Positions 58,590-64,000 of a stretch of 64,000 nt of DNA are shown one piece after another (position 1 is the first letter of the stretch; the number at the start of each line of letters is the position of its first letter). The notes beneath the pieces were generated by a model, which saw nothing but the letters and a program-made list of their open reading frames with translations, had not been told where the DNA came from and did no database searches. The position numbers and the translations under genes are program-made. The DNA lies in NCBI RefSeq assembly GCF_002754195.1, contig NZ_PEEU01000001.1:4464001-4528000 (forward strand), given 5' to 3'. This DNA comes from Flavobacterium sp. 9. GTDB taxonomy: Bacteria > Bacteroidota > Bacteroidia > Flavobacteriales > Flavobacteriaceae.

Positions 58590-59420
58590 ATGTGCAGCGT
58601 TTTAAAAGTAAGCCGAAGTAGTTATTATAGATGGTTCAGTGGCGGTCCTTCTAATAGATTTATAGAAAATAGTCTATTTACAGATTTAATAAAAGAAGTT
58701 TTTGATCTAAGCAGTCAAACTTACGGAAGTCCCAGAATAGCGGAACAGCTAAAAAGAAAAGGATATAAAATATCCAAAAGGAAAGTTGCTAAATTGATGC
58801 TTCTTAATGGCTGGAGAAGTAAACTTAAAAGACGCTTTAAAGTAACCACAGATTCTAATCATCGATATCCAGTGTGCAGTAATCATCTCAATAGAAATTT
58901 TACACCAAAATCACTTAATGAGGTTTGGGTGTCTGATATAACCTATATAAGAACAGCTGCCGGCTGGTTATATCTTACTACTATTATTGATTTATATGAC
59001 AGGCAGGTTATAGGATGGTCATTAAGCACACGAATGTATACCGATCAAACGATTATTCCAGCTTGGAAAATGGCAGTATCAAAAAGAGAAATAACAGAAT
59101 CTTTACTTTTTCATTCAGATAGAGGAATACAATATGCTTCGATAGAATTCAGAAAATTGATTAATAAAAATACTTTAATCACTCAAAGTATGAGTAGAAA
59201 AGCTAATTGTTGGGATAATGCTGTAGCTGAAAGTTTTTTCAAGACCCTTAAAGCAGAACTTATCTATCAGCATAAATTCACAACCATTGAAGAAGCTAAA
59301 TTAGCAGTCTTTGAATATATAGAAGTATGGTATAATAGAAAACGTCTGCATTCTTCTTTGGGATATAAAACACCTAAAGAAATGGAACTAGAATTTTATA
59401 AAATAGAAAGTGTAGCATAG
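58590..59420 (+). CDS. IS3 transposase OrfB (DDE integrase core)
   Basis: The 276-aa frame counts from its ATG, but the functional product probably starts upstream through the orfA frameshift; upstream codons remain open to 58509. The DDE residues are visible: Asp in VWVSDITYI, Asp in FHSDRGIQYAS and Glu in NAVAESFFKTLKAEL. An HTH_21 region (TYGSPRIAEQLKRKGYKISK) precedes the core. All catalytic residues are intact, so the element may still be mobile. Confidence 0.94.
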   Translation: MCSVLKVSRSSYYRWFSGGPSNRFIENSLFTDLIKEVFDLSSQTYGSPRIAEQLKRKGYKISKRKVAKLMLLNGWRSKLKRRFKVTTDSNHRYPVCSNHLNRNFTPKSLNEVWVSDITYIRTAAGWLYLTTIIDLYDRQVIGWSLSTRMYTDQTIIPAWKMAVSKREITESLLFHSDRGIQYASIEFRKLINKNTLITQSMSRKANCWDNAVAESFFKTLKAELIYQHKFTTIEEAKLAVFEYIEVWYNRKRLHSSLGYKTPKEMELEFYKIESVA

Positions 59421-59458
59421 GTCTTAGAAAATTTGTCCGACTTTTTGTTGCAAGTCCA

Positions 59459-59691
59459 AATACGTTGGGAGCTCCTTCTGGTGCGCTAATTTCTTTAGGC
59501 CATTCTATAGGATCAGAATCTTTTATAGTAGGAGCAACTTTACCAACTTTTTGATAAGGTTCTATAGGAAGAACAGTTCTATCTGGCCAATTTTGATCAG
59601 ATGATTTTTCCTGAGCCTGAATTGAGTTAGTAAAAAGCACATTAATAAATAGCAAAAACACTATTCTCAAGAGTAAAGAATTAATTTTCAT
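59459..59691 (-). pseudogene. 5' fragment of an arylsulfatase-like gene
   Basis: About 77 codons survive: a signal peptide (ending near SIQAQ), then DRTVLPIEPYQK and WPKEISAPEGAPNV, matching the N-terminal lead-in of large bacterial arylsulfatases, where a metal-binding DD motif should follow within a few residues. The frame instead enters the IS3 right end after APNV and continues 26 codons of IS-derived sequence. The whole catalytic domain is lost. The assignment rests on this short stretch and is moderately sure. Confidence 0.65.
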
Positions 59692-60156
59692 GATTATATT
59701 TTTATAGTTGAAAAAGAACTGAATAATATATATGATGAATACTAATGTTAACCGATAAATGAAATTTACTCAGTGAACACTTGAAGAGATTGTGATTATT
59801 TGCTTAAGGGAGTTTTAAAATTAGGAAAAAAAAGAACTGACCTTTAAAATTGTAAGTAGTAAATGGTTGCAAATTATAACTTGCAACATTGTTTTAATAA
59901 TCCTTTAATAGATTTCATGACTTTATTCTTCACAACTTATATTGAATTTTAATTTAATTATGAGGAAGTAATTCTGTATTTCTACGACATTGTGAAGTTG
60001 ATCTTTCAAATTGAAATAAGACGAGTCAGATTATAATAGAGCAGAAACGAGAGGAATGAAAAAAATGAAAACTAAAAAAAACACCTGCAAAAAACTTTTT
60101 ACAGGTGTTTTATTAAATACTATTCCGGACTAGCCAAAATGATTTTAAACTTGATT
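59692..60156. other. AT-rich spacer upstream of the arylsulfatase fragment
   Basis: No gene is supported in this 465-bp stretch. It presumably holds the old promoter of the truncated arylsulfatase gene. A terminator is annotated separately near its end. Confidence 0.5.
60074..60114 (-). terminator. Intrinsic terminator of the S33 hydrolase gene
   Basis: AAACACCTG and CAGGTGTTT pair around a 14-nt loop, with A- and T-runs on both sides, 43 bp after the hydrolase stop. Confidence 0.8.
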
Positions 60157-61176
60157 TTAAAACTTTTCGGAATCTACATCATTTACAAATTGAATTACAC
60201 CATTCATAAAAACCTTTTGATCGTCCCACATTGCTAAATGGCTTCCATTTGGACAAAATAAATATCTTCCTTTTTGAACCAATTTGCTTTGTTCTTCCAT
60301 CGCTTTTGGATCCATCGTATCGTATTTGGCTCCAATCATTAAGGTTGGAATTTTAAGTTCGTGTAAACGGTTTTTAATATCCCATTTAGCTAAACGACCG
60401 CTAATTCCAAATTCACTTGGTCCTTGCATTAAAGTATAGATTTCTCCATTGATATGTTTGCTGGCACGGTTTAATCCATCTGGCCATTCATTTAATCGGC
60501 ACAAATGTTTTTTGTAGAAATTAGGAATCAATAACTCCATATAACGAGGATTACTAAAATCTTTTTTAGCTTCTAATGCTCTGATTTCGGCTAGAATTTC
60601 CGGTTTCATTTGTTTTGCTAGTACTTCATCTGCGTATTTTCCATATTCCGGCGCACTGGCAACCATATTTGCAACCAATAAACCTTTTAAATTTTGCTGA
60701 TATTTTAAGGCATATTCCATTGCAAGTATTCCGCCCCAGGAATTTCCTAAAACATAAAAATTGTCTTTATCTGCTCCAATAGCTTTACGAACTTGTTCAA
60801 CTTCTTCAACAAAACGTTCCGTTGTCCATAATGTACTGTCTTTTGGCTGATCGCTGTAATAAGATCCCAGTTGGTCATATTCGTAAAATTCGTAACCTTC
60901 ACGTTGAAAAAAGGTTTCAAAACATTCCATATATTCATGCGTCATTGCTGGTCCGCCATGCAGCAATAGTATTTTTATTTTTGGATTACTTCCAAATCGT
61001 TTTGTCCACACTTTAAATTCCCCGACAGGTGTTTTAATAGGAATCATTTTTACACCAGCCGATTCTACTTCGTTATTTTGATTATAAGAAAAATAATCCT
61101 GAAGAGATTTTGATTTCGTTTCATTTTTACAAGAAACAGCAAGTAGAATTACACTTAAGAAGAGAATAGCACGCAT
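60157..61176 (-). CDS. Proline iminopeptidase-like lipoprotein (S33)
   Basis: This is a 339-aa alpha/beta hydrolase. The N-terminus MRAILFLSVILLAVSC is a lipoprotein signal with the lipobox Cys near residue 16, so it is predicted to be anchored to a membrane facing the periplasm or surface. The oxyanion segment LLHGGPAMTHEY, the nucleophile in GNSWGG, an acid in KYDTMDP and the catalytic His in NGSHLAMW match the proline iminopeptidase/tricorn-interacting F1 family. It probably releases N-terminal residues, especially proline, from short peptides. It stands alone. Confidence 0.9.
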   Translation of the reverse strand: MRAILFLSVILLAVSCKNETKSKSLQDYFSYNQNNEVESAGVKMIPIKTPVGEFKVWTKRFGSNPKIKILLLHGGPAMTHEYMECFETFFQREGYEFYEYDQLGSYYSDQPKDSTLWTTERFVEEVEQVRKAIGADKDNFYVLGNSWGGILAMEYALKYQQNLKGLLVANMVASAPEYGKYADEVLAKQMKPEILAEIRALEAKKDFSNPRYMELLIPNFYKKHLCRLNEWPDGLNRASKHINGEIYTLMQGPSEFGISGRLAKWDIKNRLHELKIPTLMIGAKYDTMDPKAMEEQSKLVQKGRYLFCPNGSHLAMWDDQKVFMNGVIQFVNDVDSEKF

Positions 61177-61429
61177 ATTTTTAGAGTTTGATAATTGGTT
61201 TGGAATTTCTTTTCAGATTAAAAATACGAATTTCTTTTATAAGTAAGTATTTGTAACGAACGAAGCTTTTTTTCTTAGCTCGGTTGAGGTTATTGTGTGG
61301 AGGATTTTTCTATTTAGATTTTGAGAATTTTAGCTAAATAGGAGGAATGCTTATTTGTTTTCTTGCAGAGGGTTTAATAAATCACAAAAACCTTAATCTG
61401 TTATTTATGTGGCTTTTCGTGATAATAGT

Positions 61430-64000
61430 TTAAAAAACTACAATTTTCCCTGTTTGTGTTTCTCCTAATTTTGTAATTATTTTATAGATATAAATTCCCG
61501 AGGCAGTGTTTTTTAGATTGATGTTATTGGTTTTAGAAAGTAGGGGGGAAGTAATAGTATTTTGTCCATTAATATTGTACAAATAGAAAATAGCATTTTC
61601 CTCTTTTTTGGCTTCAATGTTTAATTCTCCATTTTTACTCAATATTGTGGGGTGGACAAAAAACAAATCATTGGCTAAATAATTAGCGTCAAGAATTAGA
61701 GAACTTACTATATTATTGTTTTCTAAAATTAGATTTATTTTATATTTATTGCTGCCCTTTATCGGAGTAGGATCTAGAAAAGAAAATGTTTTTGAATTGA
61801 TAGTATTGATTGTGCTAATAATACTTTCGATGTTATTAATTATTTTCACTAACTCAATTTTTTTGATATTGTACAAGCTGAAAAGACTGGCATCAATCTT
61901 TACTTTGTTTTCCTCAAAAATTTCTGCCAAAGTTAACTCAAAATAGCAATTTGAGTTTAGAGCATATTGTAATGTTGATTCACTTTTTATGCCTTCGCTA
62001 TTGTCAAATACAGGAATAACAGTGTAGATTTTTCCATCATTATAGGTATAAGTCGCGTTTGTTGTTTGTTCTTTAAATTCTAAACGATCTCCCGTAAGTT
62101 GATAAATATTAAAGGAAGAAACATCAGAAGGTTTGTCCCAATTAATTTCGGTTGTGCCATCACAAACTAAACTGGTATTGATATTCAAATCATAAGAAAC
62201 AGTGAAGCTGTCAGAGATATAATCAATACTATTAATAGTCATTTTTAATTTTGCTTTCGAAAATTTTTGTTCTGTTGGCGTATAAGTAAATTGTTCGCTA
62301 TCCAGATTTATATTATTTGTGATAATTTCCCAAGTCTGTCCATTATTATAACTGATAGATAATTGTCCGGAGATACCAGAAAATGAAGAATCCCATTTGA
62401 AAGGAGAAATAGTTTTACCATCATAAGGGAAATTATCATTAATAACAGGGTAATTCCATTCAAATTGATTTTTCAATTCATATTCATAAGCTATACTGTA
62501 TTCCTGTGACGCATTCGAGATATATGAACCACTAACATTGATAGTATAAGATCCAGATGAGGGATTTTCGATAGTGACTTGCTCTACAGTATTAATTTTA
62601 TCTTTTCCTCTTACGGCTTGTTGATCAGGTACATCGGGATTAAGAATCCATGGTAAGAAAGTGGTGTTGTCAGCCGAAATAACTTCGATGTCTAAATCGT
62701 TTACCAAACTTATGTTACTGTTGATTGCAGCGGGTAAATCGTTCCAGACTAATGTAATTTTTAAGTTTTTTGCATTTTCCGGAACGGTAATAGTATGTGA
62801 GTTTATTTGATCAGATGTCAAATTACCCGATATAATTCTATTTTCGTTGATCGTTTTCAAACATTTATCAGCATTGATATTACCATAACCATAAGTAAAA
62901 TCAGGACCTGGATTACCTAAATCTTTGGCACTATTAATTAAAATTGCTTTTGTGAGTGCATTAGTTAGAGAGATATTATTTGTAGACTTATAATGTTGTT
63001 TCATAAGCGTAATAATTCCTGTAGCTACTGCTGTAGAATTTGAAGTTCCTTGTGTGCTAAAGGCCACTAATTCGGGTTTTATCCGGCCGTCATAAGCCGG
63101 ACCTTTCGAAGAAAACGGCATAATTACTTCGTTTTGGTCAATACAACCTAATACGATACTATTTTTGGATTGCTTAAAATTACCGGTAATAGATTTATAA
63201 CCCTGAAGTCCTGTATTGCCAGAGGAAAAGCAATGTGTCAAATCAGTATTTGAGAATAATTGAGAATCATAAGCATTAGCAAGCGAGCCATAAAAATTCT
63301 CAATCTCTGTTCCGTAGGAATGATTTTGAGTGGTGGCGCCTTGTAAAGTCGTTACTTCATCAGGATAAATATTCAAAAAGTCAGACGATAGTATCTTAGC
63401 TTTTTGAGCGACTCCTTTTCCTAATGCAGAACTATTTCCTAATCCCGAAACTATAGTTGCCATTGCAGTTGCATGGCTCGATACAATTGTAGATTGTGTC
63501 GAAGAAGGAATGTTTTTATTTAAGAGATCAATATCATTTACATCAAAAAAATCATCCTTGATAGCTACAATTTGATTTTCACCTGTTAAAAGAGGAAAAT
63601 TAGTATTGGCTTTATTTATAGAATTGATAGTAAAATTTTGGTCTATTATTTTAGATTCACTTTTGGGGAGCAGTGCTTCCTGCGAAACAGAAGATACGCT
63701 GCTTAAAGATATAATCTCCTCCATAATTTTTTTAGAATCACTTTTTATCATTACAAGATGGTTATCCAGTATTTTAATATCAGAAATGTTCCTTGATTTC
63801 AAGTCAATAATTAACGCTGTGACACTATCAGTTGCAATTATATACTGCTTATTTTCCTTATGATTTGAAAAATTGGAAGGTAATTTCCATAAGCTATTAA
63901 CAGGGAGAGTTTTTTTTAGAAACTGATTAGATTTCAAACTTTCATTTTCAACAATACAGAAAATACCATCTAATTTTTTTACAATCTTGAATTTGTTTTG
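61430..64000 (-). CDS. Subtilisin-like serine protease with T9SS C-terminal domain (partial)
   Basis: The frame is open to the window end, so the 5' part is missing; at least 856 residues are present. The peptidase S8 catalytic triad is Asp in VAIKDDFFDVND, His in SSHATAMATIVSG and Ser in TSNSTAVATGI. An FN3-like or jelly-roll region follows. The last 75 or so residues (LYNINGQN to GIYIYKIITKLGE and TGKIVVF) are a type A type IX secretion sorting tail. It is therefore predicted to be secreted through the outer membrane by PorSS machinery. No start is assigned, because an internal TTG at 63937 is not credible. Confidence 0.88.
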   Translation of the reverse strand, partial: QNKFKIVKKLDGIFCIVENESLKSNQFLKKTLPVNSLWKLPSNFSNHKENKQYIIATDSVTALIIDLKSRNISDIKILDNHLVMIKSDSKKIMEEIISLSSVSSVSQEALLPKSESKIIDQNFTINSINKANTNFPLLTGENQIVAIKDDFFDVNDIDLLNKNIPSSTQSTIVSSHATAMATIVSGLGNSSALGKGVAQKAKILSSDFLNIYPDEVTTLQGATTQNHSYGTEIENFYGSLANAYDSQLFSNTDLTHCFSSGNTGLQGYKSITGNFKQSKNSIVLGCIDQNEVIMPFSSKGPAYDGRIKPELVAFSTQGTSNSTAVATGIITLMKQHYKSTNNISLTNALTKAILINSAKDLGNPGPDFTYGYGNINADKCLKTINENRIISGNLTSDQINSHTITVPENAKNLKITLVWNDLPAAINSNISLVNDLDIEVISADNTTFLPWILNPDVPDQQAVRGKDKINTVEQVTIENPSSGSYTINVSGSYISNASQEYSIAYEYELKNQFEWNYPVINDNFPYDGKTISPFKWDSSFSGISGQLSISYNNGQTWEIITNNINLDSEQFTYTPTEQKFSKAKLKMTINSIDYISDSFTVSYDLNINTSLVCDGTTEINWDKPSDVSSFNIYQLTGDRLEFKEQTTNATYTYNDGKIYTVIPVFDNSEGIKSESTLQYALNSNCYFELTLAEIFEENKVKIDASLFSLYNIKKIELVKIINNIESIISTINTINSKTFSFLDPTPIKGSNKYKINLILENNNIVSSLILDANYLANDLFFVHPTILSKNGELNIEAKKEENAIFYLYNINGQNTITSPLLSKTNNINLKNTASGIYIYKIITKLGETQTGKIVVF

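Larger units (their letters stand above)
58187..59458 (+). mobile_element. IS3-family insertion sequence
   Basis: This element of about 1272 bp carries overlapping orfA and orfB. Its terminal inverted repeats start TGGAGTTGCTACA on the left and (on the other strand) TGGACTTGCAACA on the right. They continue with GGGACATAAATTTT and CGGACAAATTTTC respectively, about 38 nt each. The flanking triplets (CGG on the left, AAT on the right) do not match, so there is no target-site duplication. The genes on the two sides are different, indicating a deletion or recombination event after insertion. Confidence 0.9.

Noticed and set aside
59374..59458. C-terminal end of the short frame following the arylsulfatase lead-in
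   Set aside because: These codons come from the IS3 right end and do not belong to the original protein.

Overview
The window looks like a chromosomal segment of a Flavobacterium-type member of the Bacteroidetes. The evidence is low GC content, promoters of the TAnnTTTG class, genes mostly without Shine-Dalgarno sequences, a 16S 3' end of the GGAACACCTCC type, a protease with a type IX secretion (T9SS) C-terminal tail, split KdpD, paired AcnB and mitochondrial-type aconitase genes, and an exosortase N (XrtN) locus. No species is claimed.

Layout. 0-5 kb: a MoxR ATPase, then the XrtN/VIT-protein pair, an exosortase next to a protein with a PEP-CTERM-like tail. 5-10.4 kb: two aconitases in tandem. 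10.9-16.3 kb: a LysM/NlpC-P60 cell-wall hydrolase, an overlapping histidine kinase/single-domain response regulator pair, and an amino-acid permease. 16.6-24.4 kb: a DNA-damage cluster. An XRE-S24 (LexA-like) regulator is divergent from dinB, a DnaE2-like polymerase, a DEDDh exonuclease fused to GIY-YIG, and an AlkB-type dioxygenase. 24.5-37.2 kb: a PAP2 phosphatase and a complete Kdp potassium-uptake locus. Reading along the minus strand this is a DUF7674-like protein, a 28-aa micropeptide, KdpF, KdpA, KdpB, KdpC, a porin, stand-alone KdpD-N and a HAMP-PAS kinase. It is preceded by a possible sigma-54 promoter and an NtrC-type regulator gene rather than kdpE. 37.2-41.9 kb: a TPR histidine kinase and a second sigma-54 activator. 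42-50.7 kb: an alpha/beta hydrolase, a polysaccharide deacetylase, an ABC transporter with a permease/M1 aminopeptidase fusion, a DUF2975-XRE pair and an LLM oxidoreductase. 51.2-57.2 kb: a complete rRNA operon (three tandem promoters, 16S, tRNA-Ile, tRNA-Ala, 23S, 5S) followed by tRNA-Phe and tRNA-Leu. 57.3-59.7 kb: an IS3-family element lying between the remains of two unrelated genes. 60-64 kb: a proline-iminopeptidase-like lipoprotein and a subtilisin-like T9SS protease that runs off the window.

Intergenic space is rich in inverted repeats of several families. The most interesting is a roughly 85-117 bp element present three times. Its ends are conserved while its central hairpin changes sequence and keeps its base pairing, which points to selection on structure. 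Other notable points are a perfect palindrome inside the DUF2975-XRE promoter, a probable self-cleaving regulator controlling the mutagenic polymerase operon, and an IS-associated deletion joining an arylsulfatase start to an OmpA-family end.
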